The notes beneath the pieces were generated by a model. It was not told where the DNA came from, did no database searches, and was given only the letters and a program-made list of their open reading frames with translations. A stretch of 64,000 nt of DNA, taken from the IMG/VR virus record IMGVR_UViG_3300042482_001026, positions 1-64,000 of that record; one strand, 5' to 3'. Source of the DNA: a virus. Shown here one piece after another: positions 40,625 through 50,651 of this stretch (positions within the stretch are counted from its first letter, which is position 1; the number at the start of each line of letters is the position of its first letter). The translations under genes and the position numbers were made by a program.

Positions 40625-42229
40625 TTATTTTTTACGAGGCGGTCTTGGCGCAGGACTCTTTGGAGGAGCATTGCGCGCGGACTTTGGTGGCGGAGGCATA
40701 TCGTCATCATCCTCGCCGTCTTCTTCAAAATCGTCGTCTTCGGTGGCTTCACCTTCCTCCAAATCATCTTCATCTACAGGCAGTTGTTTACGGACTGGCG
40801 CCGACAATTCTGCATCGTCTTCGTCGTCATCTTGAACCGCTGGCCGAACCGGAGTCGCTACGACTGCTTCGTCTTCGTCGTCGTCCATAGCGGGCACAGG
40901 AATTTTCTTCAGAACTGGCAAATCCAAATCGTCATCGTCATCTGTAAACGTTTGATTGTTTGCAGGACGCGCCGGTGCTGCGGGTTTCTTGCTCACAGGC
41001 GGCGAGAAATCATCGTCGTCCTCAACTTCTACCATTGCAGCTTTCTTAGGACGAGGTGCTTCTTCCGCAGCCGGTACGCTACTCTTGGCGTTACCCAAGA
41101 TCTTGCGCACGTCTGCGGTCATATACTCAGACCGATCAAACCACGCCCATTCCACCAACTTAGGAATAGAGCGGAACGCCTGTGCAATAATTACACACTT
41201 TTCTTCGTTAGACGGGAAGTGCAAGATACCTGCATTCACGCCAGACGGAGTCCAGAAGAATGACGATTTAACAACACGTTCAACCTGTTCTGTGGACAGA
41301 GATGGTTTAAACTTCTGTCCGCCCACACCAAGCACTCGACTAATCGCAAACTCATAACCCGTTGGTTTCTTCGGGTCGATGGTGCCTGACCACGACATGG
41401 ACAGCCACTGGCTCTTTGGATTAACAGCGTTCCGTGCCTGAAGCTTGGTTACCTTCGGGTTGAACGCACACACGAAATAGCCACCCGCAACAGTACGGGT
41501 GTCGGGATCAAACGTACCGACAGGATCTCCGTAGAGATACGGTGCGTTGTAATCCACATCTGGATTTCCATCGAACGAATCCGCTGGCGTGTCGAATATA
41601 TTGAACAAGCTATTTGCCGAGGCAGGTAGCTGGATCACACACATTGCCTCGCCGGGTGCTTCACCAAGTGCATGCTCACGACCATTGCCGATATGCTCGA
41701 CATCGCCATTGGCATACACAAAACCCTGCATGAAGTTCAGGGTAGTGGGTCGCGTGATTGACGCACCCTTGCCAGCAGAACCAACCATCAGCTGATTCCA
41801 CCGAGCATCCCACGAACGGCCGCCGGCAAACACACCTTCCTTGTGCGCACGGAAACATGACCAGTAAAAATTGGTATACGGCTCGTTACGGCGTGATGCC
41901 TCGTCTCCGGGCTGATGCAACAAGATCGTGTACTTATCGCGATCATCTCCACCGAAATACTTAGCCGCAGGCACGGGAAACATGAAGTGCGAGTAATGCC
42001 GCTGCGCAGCACTCTCACGACCACCTGTCAGGTGGCTAGGGTTGTCGTAATCTCTGCCCGGCACCGGACGGAACAGCAACGGTCCCTTGGTGTAGTTCGG
42101 ACGGATTAGCTGGAACGGGAGGGAACAACGTGGATCCAGTGTCTTATCGTCAGGCGGTGCGCTGCTGCGCTTGTCATTGCTACCGTGTGCCCGTGAATCG
42201 TAGCTCGGTCTCTGCCATTTATCAGACAT
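40625..42229 (-). CDS. putative single-stranded DNA-binding protein with long acidic tail
   Basis: A 534-aa protein. Residues 60-380 are a beta-rich domain with many aromatic residues (ESAAQRHYSHFMFPVPAAKY, NFYWSCFRAHKEGVFAGGRS, QWLSMSWSGTIDPKKPTGYE, KSSFFWTPSGVNAG), as expected of a DNA-binding surface. Residues 385-520 are highly acidic runs broken by KKP and RP segments (EVEDDDDFSPPVSKKP), like the protein-recruiting tails of SSB proteins but longer. It sits directly between the recombinase and the polymerase. I cannot show homology to gp32, so the function is inferred from place and tail. Confidence 0.5.
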   Translation of the reverse strand: MSDKWQRPSYDSRAHGSNDKRSSAPPDDKTLDPRCSLPFQLIRPNYTKGPLLFRPVPGRDYDNPSHLTGGRESAAQRHYSHFMFPVPAAKYFGGDDRDKYTILLHQPGDEASRRNEPYTNFYWSCFRAHKEGVFAGGRSWDARWNQLMVGSAGKGASITRPTTLNFMQGFVYANGDVEHIGNGREHALGEAPGEAMCVIQLPASANSLFNIFDTPADSFDGNPDVDYNAPYLYGDPVGTFDPDTRTVAGGYFVCAFNPKVTKLQARNAVNPKSQWLSMSWSGTIDPKKPTGYEFAISRVLGVGGQKFKPSLSTEQVERVVKSSFFWTPSGVNAGILHFPSNEEKCVIIAQAFRSIPKLVEWAWFDRSEYMTADVRKILGNAKSSVPAAEEAPRPKKAAMVEVEDDDDFSPPVSKKPAAPARPANNQTFTDDDDDLDLPVLKKIPVPAMDDDEDEAVVATPVRPAVQDDDEDDAELSAPVRKQLPVDEDDLEEGEATEDDDFEEDGEDDDDMPPPPKSARNAPPKSPAPRPPRKK

Positions 42230-42245
42230 GTCTACCTCACCTTAG

Positions 42246-45200
42246 TTATTTTGCAAATCTCTCAGGTATCCCCAGCCGCGTGCAATCTTCAAGACTGTAT
42301 GGCTCACCCCAGTACTTTTCAACCACAATGTCCACGCCTAAGCGATAAGGACCACCGGGTCGAGGACTACCGTCCAAACCACTGGGATAAATTGGCACAC
42401 ACTCCTGCATTGCATAGGGAATAAGCTCGTCCACAACGTATTCGATCAAATCGTAACGAACTTCAAGCAACGCCGCATCGTGAATTTGCAGCAGCATTTT
42501 AATTTCGTTTTGTAACTCGTTGTCGTAGATGATTTTACGCATCCACGCCAAACCACGATTTACACACGAAGCCACCATGCTCTGAATAGGAAAGTTCTGC
42601 GCTTGTCGTTGAAACTCGCCAAGGATTTTTTCATCAGACGTGTGGGCGAACCGGCGATACCTCCCGAAACATGAAGTCAGCCAGCGATGATTTTCAGCCC
42701 GATCCCGCGCGGAATCGAAGAAAGGCCTCAATCCTCCATACATCTGGAAGATCGTGTCAATCACCTGCTGTGCTTCGTCTACAGTAACCTCGACACCTTG
42801 CTCCTTGGCCTGAAGCGCAATTGCTTTTGCACCACGACCATAGGCAATGCCGAAGATTACATTCTTGGCCAAGGTTCTGAAGTGCGCCTTGCCGAGGCTT
42901 TTAAGTCCTGCCTTTGTTGGCGCACAATCCAACCTGAAAGCAAGTTTGGCTACATTCGAGTGAATGTCGTAATAGTCCGGATGCGGGTGTTTTCCGCCCT
43001 TCACAAGATTGCCTTCTGCATTATATCCCTCGTCAGGATGCAGCGCACGTGTTGCATGCGAAATCATAGTCGCATCGTCGGCCATTACTGCCATGCCAAA
43101 CAATTCTGCGCCCTTGTAGTCAAACTCCACAAAGGCATACCCATCCGTTGCTTTTAAGATGGAACGCAACTTGTGCTTGTAGCGATCCCCAAGCATACGG
43201 AAGTAATCAGGATCTCGCGATTTGCTGATGTTTTGTAAGTTAGGACGTGCTGATCTCCAACGCCCAGTTTCTGTTGTAGGAAACAGATTGGTACGCGCAC
43301 GACCGTCAGGATCAATGAATTCAGCAAGTCCGCCGTCGTAGGTCAGATTGCCGTCTTCGTCCTCATACTCGCCCGACTCTTGTTGACACGGTGGCCTCAA
43401 TATAGATTTGAGCACCTGATCCAAAAACCTCTGATCCCGCAACAAATTGATCTGATCCATTTGTGCTGGATTATCTTGCGCCAGAATCGACAGAATCATT
43501 TTGGACGTACCGGGTGACGCCGACTTAGTCAAATTCTTTTGCTTCAGTTCATGCCATCTGCGAGGAGGCTTGCTGGTGTCAAGCAACGGCTCCAGATACA
43601 AACTGCGGCCCTCTTCAGGACGTAATCGCACAGGTTTACCATCGGCATCCGTACGTCCGTTTAACGTTTCACCGAATAGAAATTCCTTGACGTGCTGCGT
43701 TGACCTGCCGTTGAAGTCCGGCCAGTTCGCCCAGTTCTTGAGCTGCTCTTCTTTCTCCGCACGCGTCTCCATGAAAGCAAACGTCAACGTGTCGATTCTG
43801 TCTCTGTCAATCAAGATACCGTTGCTGTGCATGTCGTAGATGACGGGCAACGTCAGCATCGATTCCCACAGAGCTTCCCAGCAATTGTTTCCGCAATAGT
43901 CGTACGAGATGTACTTCAGTAGCTCGACACAGATACGCCGCGTTACATCGGCATCGTAGTTGGCGTAGGGAATCAGGATTTCATCGGGAACATCACCGTA
44001 GCCGTAGATGGCTTGTCCCAGTCGCTTCTTCTCGTCTCGTTTCCATTTCTCTAGTGGCAAGTCATACCGGGGTGCTGTCGTGTAACGCGTGCTTAATACT
44101 TCCAAACCCAACTGTGCAGTTTCTTCGACAGCGTGTGCCATCATTCCTGTGTCAAGCCAACCGTGACCTTGCTGTAAATACTTATAGGCTTCAATTGCTG
44201 GATCAGGACTTTCTACCAATACAGGACAATCACGTATCGGATCAAAGTTGTACATCCTCAACCATTCCAAGTCAGCATTGAGGAAGTGTCCCACCGCCCT
44301 CTTGTCCTGCATGAATGTCTGCAACAATTCCATCAACGCAGGAACGGCATTCTCACCAGCAGCGTTAACAAAACACGGGTTGCCTCCCGGTTCCGTCAAG
44401 ACAAAGCATATCGCCTTCTTGTGTCCCCACGACGCCTGAAGCGTACGCATGTAGCCACCGGGTTTGCGTGGACTTGGACCATGCCACTCAGCGTCCCAAG
44501 CAATCAATCTGTCTTTCAACGGCAATTCCGTAAACTCGTAATTAACTTCCGCAACCCAGTCTTCTACTTCTTCCAACGTCCTGACGGCCCGGTGATCAAC
44601 ATCTACTTCCGTGTTGTCTAACGTCGCTCCAGCAATCAACATCTTGAACCTAGCCAGATTGCGTTCAAACTGCCGAGCTTTGACAGGATCCCTTGTCACC
44701 TCACTTGGATGAATCGAGACCAACACTGAACACTCGTGAAATTCTTCAGGCTGATCTTCTGCCGTGTGAATCGGAAACCTGTACGTAAGCACCTGCCCTT
44801 CCGATTCAGATACTTTGGCATTCTTACCAAACAACGCTTTCAGTGCATCCGCTCCCAAGCACAAGATGTACTTGGGCTGCACGATACGCAATTCCTGATG
44901 CAACAGCGGTAAGCAATCCGCCAACCACGCCGCTTTGATCGTTGCAGCATTAGCGGGCAACAAAAACTTAATAACGTTTGTTACGTACCATTTGTTGTAA
45001 TTAGTAATTCCGACGGTTTGTAACGCATCTTTGAGAGCCTGTCCTGCTGGTCCTACAAAGTTGGCGCAGACCCTTGCCTCTTCCTTCCACGGTACTTTGC
45101 CTATTACCATCACGTCAGTAGGCACAGGCCCAACTGAGAAACTGAACGCTCCTGCCAGATGCTCTAATGCAAAACTGCTATTGCCCGCATACCGTCCCCA

Positions 45201-45599
45201 CAAATGCCCCGGTACAAAGTTCACAGGTTCCGAATATCCCGGTCGCACTACCACGGGCAATGTAAATCCACGTTCACGCAACGCCCGCGTGTACAACTTC
45301 AACAGCGTTTCAGCCGGAATGTATTGTTGCTCAGATTTTTTCTTAGAGTTCTTTTTAGGCAAAATCGTTGCGTTGTGCCCGTCCAAATGCGTTGCATGTA
45401 ACAAAAAGTTAGGCCCGGGTGGCGGCATGCCGGGCGCGTTGTACGCCCAGCAACCTTGCTTGTTGATACGGCTACCGATCACACGCCGTTTAAGGCGAGC
45501 GTCGTCAGTAACGGGATCTAACAAACGCCGCCTGATTTTTTTAGGTTGCGGCGTATTGTCAGGCGAATCGGACAAATCGCCTTTATGAATGTTCCGCAT
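42246..45599 (-). CDS. uracil-DNA glycosylase-family A DNA polymerase fusion
   Basis: A 1117-aa protein started at the ATG at 45599, which makes TGATG with the primase stop. Residues 160-320 are a UDG superfamily domain: VMVIGKVPWKEEARVCANFV, FVGPAGQALKDAL, YVTNVIKFLLP, LCLGADALKALFG and VSIHPSEV at 294-301. Residues 360-560 are a DEDDy proofreading exonuclease (AWDAEW D369/E371, GHFLNADLEWL D443, WLDTGMM D483, YANYDADVT). Residues 760-1110 are the polymerase: motif A VEFDYKGAEL (D827), motif B RTLAKNVIFGIAYG (R908, K912, F916, Y920) and motif C QIHDAALLEV (D1041). Fusion of a repair glycosylase to the replicase is unusual and could let it sense or avoid uracil. Confidence 0.9.
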   Translation of the reverse strand: MRNIHKGDLSDSPDNTPQPKKIRRRLLDPVTDDARLKRRVIGSRINKQGCWAYNAPGMPPPGPNFLLHATHLDGHNATILPKKNSKKKSEQQYIPAETLLKLYTRALRERGFTLPVVVRPGYSEPVNFVPGHLWGRYAGNSSFALEHLAGAFSFSVGPVPTDVMVIGKVPWKEEARVCANFVGPAGQALKDALQTVGITNYNKWYVTNVIKFLLPANAATIKAAWLADCLPLLHQELRIVQPKYILCLGADALKALFGKNAKVSESEGQVLTYRFPIHTAEDQPEEFHECSVLVSIHPSEVTRDPVKARQFERNLARFKMLIAGATLDNTEVDVDHRAVRTLEEVEDWVAEVNYEFTELPLKDRLIAWDAEWHGPSPRKPGGYMRTLQASWGHKKAICFVLTEPGGNPCFVNAAGENAVPALMELLQTFMQDKRAVGHFLNADLEWLRMYNFDPIRDCPVLVESPDPAIEAYKYLQQGHGWLDTGMMAHAVEETAQLGLEVLSTRYTTAPRYDLPLEKWKRDEKKRLGQAIYGYGDVPDEILIPYANYDADVTRRICVELLKYISYDYCGNNCWEALWESMLTLPVIYDMHSNGILIDRDRIDTLTFAFMETRAEKEEQLKNWANWPDFNGRSTQHVKEFLFGETLNGRTDADGKPVRLRPEEGRSLYLEPLLDTSKPPRRWHELKQKNLTKSASPGTSKMILSILAQDNPAQMDQINLLRDQRFLDQVLKSILRPPCQQESGEYEDEDGNLTYDGGLAEFIDPDGRARTNLFPTTETGRWRSARPNLQNISKSRDPDYFRMLGDRYKHKLRSILKATDGYAFVEFDYKGAELFGMAVMADDATMISHATRALHPDEGYNAEGNLVKGGKHPHPDYYDIHSNVAKLAFRLDCAPTKAGLKSLGKAHFRTLAKNVIFGIAYGRGAKAIALQAKEQGVEVTVDEAQQVIDTIFQMYGGLRPFFDSARDRAENHRWLTSCFGRYRRFAHTSDEKILGEFQRQAQNFPIQSMVASCVNRGLAWMRKIIYDNELQNEIKMLLQIHDAALLEVRYDLIEYVVDELIPYAMQECVPIYPSGLDGSPRPGGPYRLGVDIVVEKYWGEPYSLEDCTRLGIPERFAK

Positions 45600-46681
45600 C
45601 ACGTATCCTCTTTTGTTTTCTGGCAGACCATGCGATTGAACGTCACGGTAACGCCCTGTAACGCTGCCTGTTCTTTGACATACTTGCGCAAGACCCTACG
45701 GTTTGTAGACCCGGGATCTGTACCTTCTGGCAACTTGACGTGAACAAACCCACCAGAATGCGCAAGCAAACGAGGATTGTGCAACAAGTTCTGCACATGC
45801 TTCTCAGCGTATGCCTCAGGATCAAACAACAACACGATTGGTCGTGCAGGACGCCTAAACGCTGCTGTGATTAATTCTAATTGCCTGTCGCTTATGGAAT
45901 GGCCGAAAGTGCATACAGCACCATCACCAAAACCCCATACATCAACAACGCCTTCCGTGATGACACAGGCGTTGAACAGCCTAGACCTGTCAAGGTTGTA
46001 CACAACCGTGCTTTTCGACATCCCCGGCATCGTAAAGTACTTTGGAGGTAAATTCTTCTGCGTCTTCCAGTCCAGTTCACCAACATATCGTGCCTGCCAT
46101 CCTTTCAATACTTTGTTCTGATAGACAGGAATTATCAAACGGTCTTTGGCCAAACTATACCGACTGGCTACACAGTACCGCACGTCGTAAATGCGTTGCA
46201 GGCGCCCGGGATCATACCCACGCTCTTGCACATACTGGATTGCTGCATGTTCTTGTGGCAAAGTCAGCAATGGAACACAATCGCCCGGCCACACGGCAAT
46301 CGTGTCGCTTTCCGCCACTCTGCGTCCCGGTTTTACTTGCACCTTGCTCAACGGAATCAACATAGGTGATTCCAGCTTGTCCACAAACTCGGAATAATAC
46401 TGTGGATTGCTCAAGCAATTCTCGTTGAAGCAATGTGCCAAAAACCTCATCGGCTTACCGTCAGAACCGTTCTGCCCAAACATGTACGAGATGTACAGGC
46501 GGAACCGAGAATCCGTACAGAATGGGCAGCATACCTGATAGTACTCACCTTTACTGCGGAAATTTAAACGACGCTTGCCCGCCACCATCATGGTGTCAGC
46601 ATCAAATTGTTGACCAGCGCTGGAAACCCGAACTCTGCCAAAAAGGGTTTCCAGCCGCTTGTGTAATGGGAAATTAAGCAT
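45599..46681 (-). CDS. DnaG-type primase
   Basis: A 360-aa protein. A zinc site is visible as CCPFC (51-55) with HC (83-84) and C89, the CHC2 class. The TOPRIM domain has VITEGVVDVWGFGD (240-253) with E243 and D247, and VLLFDPEAY (283-291) with D287. Shorter than bacterial DnaG (about 600 aa) because the helicase-binding C-terminal domain is absent. It would make RNA primers for the family A polymerase. It is joined to the polymerase by TGATG and to the helicase by TAATG, so the three are likely made in fixed proportion. Confidence 0.85.
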   Translation of the reverse strand: MLNFPLHKRLETLFGRVRVSSAGQQFDADTMMVAGKRRLNFRSKGEYYQVCCPFCTDSRFRLYISYMFGQNGSDGKPMRFLAHCFNENCLSNPQYYSEFVDKLESPMLIPLSKVQVKPGRRVAESDTIAVWPGDCVPLLTLPQEHAAIQYVQERGYDPGRLQRIYDVRYCVASRYSLAKDRLIIPVYQNKVLKGWQARYVGELDWKTQKNLPPKYFTMPGMSKSTVVYNLDRSRLFNACVITEGVVDVWGFGDGAVCTFGHSISDRQLELITAAFRRPARPIVLLFDPEAYAEKHVQNLLHNPRLLAHSGGFVHVKLPEGTDPGSTNRRVLRKYVKEQAALQGVTVTFNRMVCQKTKEDT

Positions 46682-48396
46682 TAGCCAGCTGCGCCCTGTG
46701 TCGCCACTGCCGGCGATGAGCGGCGTACTTCCGTGGGTGGAGGTACGGTACGGGTATCACTCTTGGAGATCACCGTGTCTCCATCCAAAATCAACTTGTC
46801 AGAATAATCGATCAGACGACTAAACTTACCATCAACTTTTACCAAAGGATTCTGCATCACCGGCGCACCACGTCGAACCTTAGTGAACGCAAACTTGACA
46901 ATCTGTTCCTGACCAATAGGCCGCGTCGTAGTCACAGCCACATCCGCAAACTCACCAATGCTGGCACTCTGCGAACCGTCTGTGTGGTCAATCTGCGTTG
47001 CGATGTTGCGGGCCATCTTGTTAGCCTTACCCGTCAACTGATGCATGACCAGCGCCGGGATGTTGTAGGTCTTGGCAATCTTCTCGCTTAGAGACCGACC
47101 TACCGTGTTGATGACAAGATGCATGTTGTCAAACGAGTCTTTCTTCTCGCAGATACGATTTGCCAACGCCGATACGTGATCCAGTACAAACGAATACGGA
47201 TACAATTCGCCATTCATTCGCATGTGGTTATCCATGATCGTCTGGATATCCGCCACCCCGTTCTTGCCGTACTGCTTAAACTTGGGGTTGGAATCCATGA
47301 ACTCCACAAACAACAAATGCTTGCGCAATAGTTCGATCGCCGTGTTAATCCTCTGCCGTTCACTGACGTAACGCATGCTGCACCCGAAGATATCCGGATT
47401 CAAATTGTGCTGCCGCAGTGCGTCTCGTTTCTGCGCTTCAATCTCGTGCTCGTACGGTTGTGTCGGCACGTCAGAATCACTGAAGAAATTCAAATCTCCA
47501 CGCGATTCGAGAATGCGTTCACGCGGTACCTCAGCCAGAAACGTCAAACATCTTTGCTGGAATTCGTTACGTGTCGCTTCTGTCGATACATAGAAAACCA
47601 CAGGACATTTCTGCACGGCGGTACCGTCCGAGTGTGTCAGGAACGGTCCCTGCTGCGCTGTAAAAATGCGCTGACACGCCTTTGCCATATTGCATGCTGC
47701 CATGACTGCAAAGGTTGTCTTACAGGAGCCGAACGGTCCCATAAACAAAAGCATCTCGCCGCCAAGCAATCCACCCCCAACATGCTTATCTATGACAGAT
47801 ACACCTGTGGGAACGTATGTCACATCCGGCGGCACACCAAGACCGTCAAAGAACAACTCGTCGATCAGCGGAGAATCCAAACCTTCCAGCCGTGTCTTGG
47901 TTGTTTCAAACGATTTAACCAGCGTGTTAACACGATCAATGTTCTTGCTGTCGCCTTGAAGTTCATTAAACAACGACGTGGTCAGATTCAACGTAGCCAG
48001 ATGCATCGACCAGCGTTTAATAATCGAAATAGCCATGTCTTGCAGTAATTTATCTGCGGCGTACCGTTCACTGCGTTGGTTCGGTGTTTTAACAAACTCA
48101 ACAAGCTCATAGATTTCGTCGAATACATCCGGTGCAACGTAATCGCCATACCGTTCTCGGCGCCGTTCAATGATTCCACAGATTTCTTCGTGGAGCGGAA
48201 GCCTGTCGTGTTTGTCCACGAACCAGCAAATTAACTGAATTACTTCTGCGTACGCTGGGTTTTCCTGTCCAATCAATTCTGGACGAAATACTTCCCGTAC
48301 AAATTTCTGCACGTTGATGTTGCAAATAAACACCCGCAACGCACGTATCTTTTCTTTTTCCGTCGGGGCGTCGTTTTCATTAACTAGCTGTTCCAC
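46681..48396 (-). CDS. DnaB-type replicative helicase
   Basis: A 571-aa protein. Residues 1-160 are an N-terminal helical domain. VTYVPTGVSVIDKHVGGGLLGGEMLLFMGPFGSCKTT contains the RecA-fold start with Walker A at 220-228 (given in part as GPFGSCKTT). YPYSFVLDHVSAL holds Walker B, LSEKIAKTYNIPALVMHQLTG the DnaB H3-like stretch, and DGSQSASIGEFADVAVTTTRP the arginine/hydrophobic loop region. It would unwind the fork as a hexamer. Its order with primase and polymerase matches a standard phage replisome. A cysteine (SCKTT) replaces the usual glycine in Walker A. Confidence 0.85.
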   Translation of the reverse strand: MEQLVNENDAPTEKEKIRALRVFICNINVQKFVREVFRPELIGQENPAYAEVIQLICWFVDKHDRLPLHEEICGIIERRRERYGDYVAPDVFDEIYELVEFVKTPNQRSERYAADKLLQDMAISIIKRWSMHLATLNLTTSLFNELQGDSKNIDRVNTLVKSFETTKTRLEGLDSPLIDELFFDGLGVPPDVTYVPTGVSVIDKHVGGGLLGGEMLLFMGPFGSCKTTFAVMAACNMAKACQRIFTAQQGPFLTHSDGTAVQKCPVVFYVSTEATRNEFQQRCLTFLAEVPRERILESRGDLNFFSDSDVPTQPYEHEIEAQKRDALRQHNLNPDIFGCSMRYVSERQRINTAIELLRKHLLFVEFMDSNPKFKQYGKNGVADIQTIMDNHMRMNGELYPYSFVLDHVSALANRICEKKDSFDNMHLVINTVGRSLSEKIAKTYNIPALVMHQLTGKANKMARNIATQIDHTDGSQSASIGEFADVAVTTTRPIGQEQIVKFAFTKVRRGAPVMQNPLVKVDGKFSRLIDYSDKLILDGDTVISKSDTRTVPPPTEVRRSSPAVATQGAAG

Positions 48397-49099
48397 AACG
48401 AGCTCCTTGTCGCAAAGCGTAAAACTGCTTATACAATTCCGGAGCGCTCTTCACGAACGTTTCCGGTAACAGATGGGTCCAATGCGCCGTGTATTCATTC
48501 TTGAAAAAATGAAACTGCACAGCAGCTTTGTGTTTAAACGCTTTAGCGATTTCTTTGAACTCAATCATCCGCGTTGCCATAAACGCCCGATACGCATAAC
48601 AGTACCGGAACAACATTGAAATGCTCAGATTAAAATCAAGTAAGCTTTGTATAACGGCATCTAATTTTTTGATACCTTGTTGTTCTAAGTACGAAACATT
48701 TTGTTCAAACACGTTTTTGTTCACATCCAACAACGTGCGAATCTCATCGCCTTTAGCGTGTTTAAACTTTTCCCAGTGCTTCAGGCATTGTTCCGAAAAC
48801 AGATGATTAGGCTCAGGTGGTCGGTGCGCAATATCCCGAGCGTCAAACTGTATAGAAATGTACGCCTCTGGATCAATTTCCAAAGTCACAAATTTCTTAG
48901 CCAGCTTAGGCCACAACGGCGGTATGTCTTTCTCTAGACAAACGCCGTCATCAGTTTCTACTCCCTGCTTACCGTCGTACAGCTTGGGAATGACGTACAC
49001 CACCGGATACCCCGCCTTGGCCGTTTCGTACAGGCTACGAGTCAGACTGTACGCGGCACGGACAGTCTTGGCCAGATCATCAATGGCATTATTTGTCAC
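48380..49099 (-). CDS. unknown protein in the replication operon (239 aa)
   Basis: A 239-aa, mostly helical protein starting at GTG with GGAGAG upstream, overlapping the helicase by 17 nt and the SF2 helicase stop by 11 nt. Features: AAYSLTRSLYETAKAGYPVVY, a beta pair (VTLEIDPEAYISIQFDARDI), and a helical second half (LEQQGIKKLDAVIQSLLDFN). No catalytic motif. Its place between the SF2 and DnaB helicases suggests a helicase loader or accessory, which is inference. Confidence 0.5.
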   Translation of the reverse strand: MTNNAIDDLAKTVRAAYSLTRSLYETAKAGYPVVYVIPKLYDGKQGVETDDGVCLEKDIPPLWPKLAKKFVTLEIDPEAYISIQFDARDIAHRPPEPNHLFSEQCLKHWEKFKHAKGDEIRTLLDVNKNVFEQNVSYLEQQGIKKLDAVIQSLLDFNLSISMLFRYCYAYRAFMATRMIEFKEIAKAFKHKAAVQFHFFKNEYTAHWTHLLPETFVKSAPELYKQFYALRQGARCGTAS

Positions 49100-50615
49100 T
49101 GATCTCTCCAGACAGATATTCCAACAATCGAGATCGCTGCGTTGGGGCTAACTGCTCCCATCCCATCTGTGAATAGGATGTCGCTCGCTTATCCGCACGC
49201 TTGGCAAACCGACTGTTGAACTGGTCCTTGTAATCGTGCACGATGCCATACGACTTGTCGTGATGGAGTCGGGATGTTCGGCCCGGTATCTGCACGTCAT
49301 TAATCGGAGAAGCGCCGCCGTCACCACGGATCAGCACCTGCAATTTACGAAAGTTTACGCCCCGATTCCATACCGTGGTTACAATAACTTTCTTAAGTTC
49401 GCCTTGCTCAAAGGCTTGTGTCAATTCTTGTCGTTTGCTGGCAGTTATAACTTCAAAGTCAGGCGGCAACAAACCGCGTTTGTCAAAATACCTTTGATCC
49501 CCTTCATCAATTCCCATCTCGCGATACACCAGCGTGAATTCCGGTAACAATCGTTTTAGATGTAACGCATGCTCGATCGTCTCAACAGTAATCAACGTTT
49601 GAACACTGGCGTCATAAGACTTAGCATCTTCAGCTATGACACGATTACGCGTTTCGTTCTGCCATATCCCCAATCGTTTGCGTTCAATCGGATCATCGAT
49701 ACCCGCTACAGGATCGTAGTCCGCCATGACGTTGTTCCATTGCACCACCAGAGGTACTACCATCTCGTGCTGCACAGCTTCGTCGTAACTAACTCTTAAC
49801 CTTACTGGACCGAACAAGCCTTCGCAGATAACGTCCTTACCGTCAATACGCATATCGTGAGATGCCGAGAATCCCCACATATGCGCATGCGTAAACCGAG
49901 CCAGTTTGGCGGAGATTGAATCCACAGGCGCTTCGTGGCATTCATCGTAAAACACAAAGTCCGCATCTGCGGGAGCGTGATGCAGACTGTCCGCTGTGAC
50001 ACAAAAAATTCTGTGCCCGGGAACCTTGCGACCTCCTCCAACCAAACCGACCTCAGGAATCATCTGCGCCAGTTCTGGATACAGCCGTTGCGTCATGACA
50101 TCAACAGACTTGGTAGACACCACGATCTTGGCATCTGGGAAGAGAATCGCCGCACAACCAATGACAAACGATTTACCCCAACCGGGAGGACAGTCAATCC
50201 GCCCGTTGATGTACTTCTCAATAACCTGAAGTGCCTCGTCTTGCCGGTACCTCAGCTCAAAGTTCAAACTGTTAAGCCTATCCCAGTCCGCTATGAACGC
50301 GTCAGGGCGGGGGTATTCAGTTAAGTTTTTGTACTTGACTGAATACCCGTGCGCTTTCAATTGCTTGGTGACACGCTTGTAAAAACCAAACGTTGTCACC
50401 AACCGGTTTTTGACATCTCGGGTAAACATGTCAATCGGTACCGTCATCATCAAAGACTTGTTTTCCCGTTTGGCTTTTACACGGGCTGCGCCATACAACG
50501 GCTTGACTTCGATACAAGTCAGCACGCGGCGAAGAACATCAAAGACACGAGGCTCTTGTGAATTAACAATAAGCCTGTTGCCGTAACGAATCAGTTCTAT
50601 TGCGGACTGCGGCAT
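49089..50615 (-). CDS. SF2 DNA helicase (UvsW-like)
   Basis: A 508-aa protein started at the ATG at 50615 behind AAGGAG. FELRYRQDEALQVIEKYINGRID leads into Walker A CPPGWGKSFVIG (142-153). KIVVSTKSVDVMTQR is motif Ia, VFYDECHEAP (about 213) is the DECH box, and WGFSASHD is motif III. ITVETIEHALHLKRLLPEF, TASKRQELTQAFEQGELKKVI and PGRTSRLHHDKSYGIVHDY are motifs IV-VI. It matches the UvsW group, which drives branch migration and fork regression. The order Rad50/Mre11, SF2, DnaB, primase, polymerase, SSB, recombinase is compact and typical. Confidence 0.8.
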   Translation of the reverse strand: MPQSAIELIRYGNRLIVNSQEPRVFDVLRRVLTCIEVKPLYGAARVKAKRENKSLMMTVPIDMFTRDVKNRLVTTFGFYKRVTKQLKAHGYSVKYKNLTEYPRPDAFIADWDRLNSLNFELRYRQDEALQVIEKYINGRIDCPPGWGKSFVIGCAAILFPDAKIVVSTKSVDVMTQRLYPELAQMIPEVGLVGGGRKVPGHRIFCVTADSLHHAPADADFVFYDECHEAPVDSISAKLARFTHAHMWGFSASHDMRIDGKDVICEGLFGPVRLRVSYDEAVQHEMVVPLVVQWNNVMADYDPVAGIDDPIERKRLGIWQNETRNRVIAEDAKSYDASVQTLITVETIEHALHLKRLLPEFTLVYREMGIDEGDQRYFDKRGLLPPDFEVITASKRQELTQAFEQGELKKVIVTTVWNRGVNFRKLQVLIRGDGGASPINDVQIPGRTSRLHHDKSYGIVHDYKDQFNSRFAKRADKRATSYSQMGWEQLAPTQRSRLLEYLSGEISDK

Positions 50616-50651
50616 CGACTGCTCCTTCCAAGGCAGCAATGTGCCGCCCTC

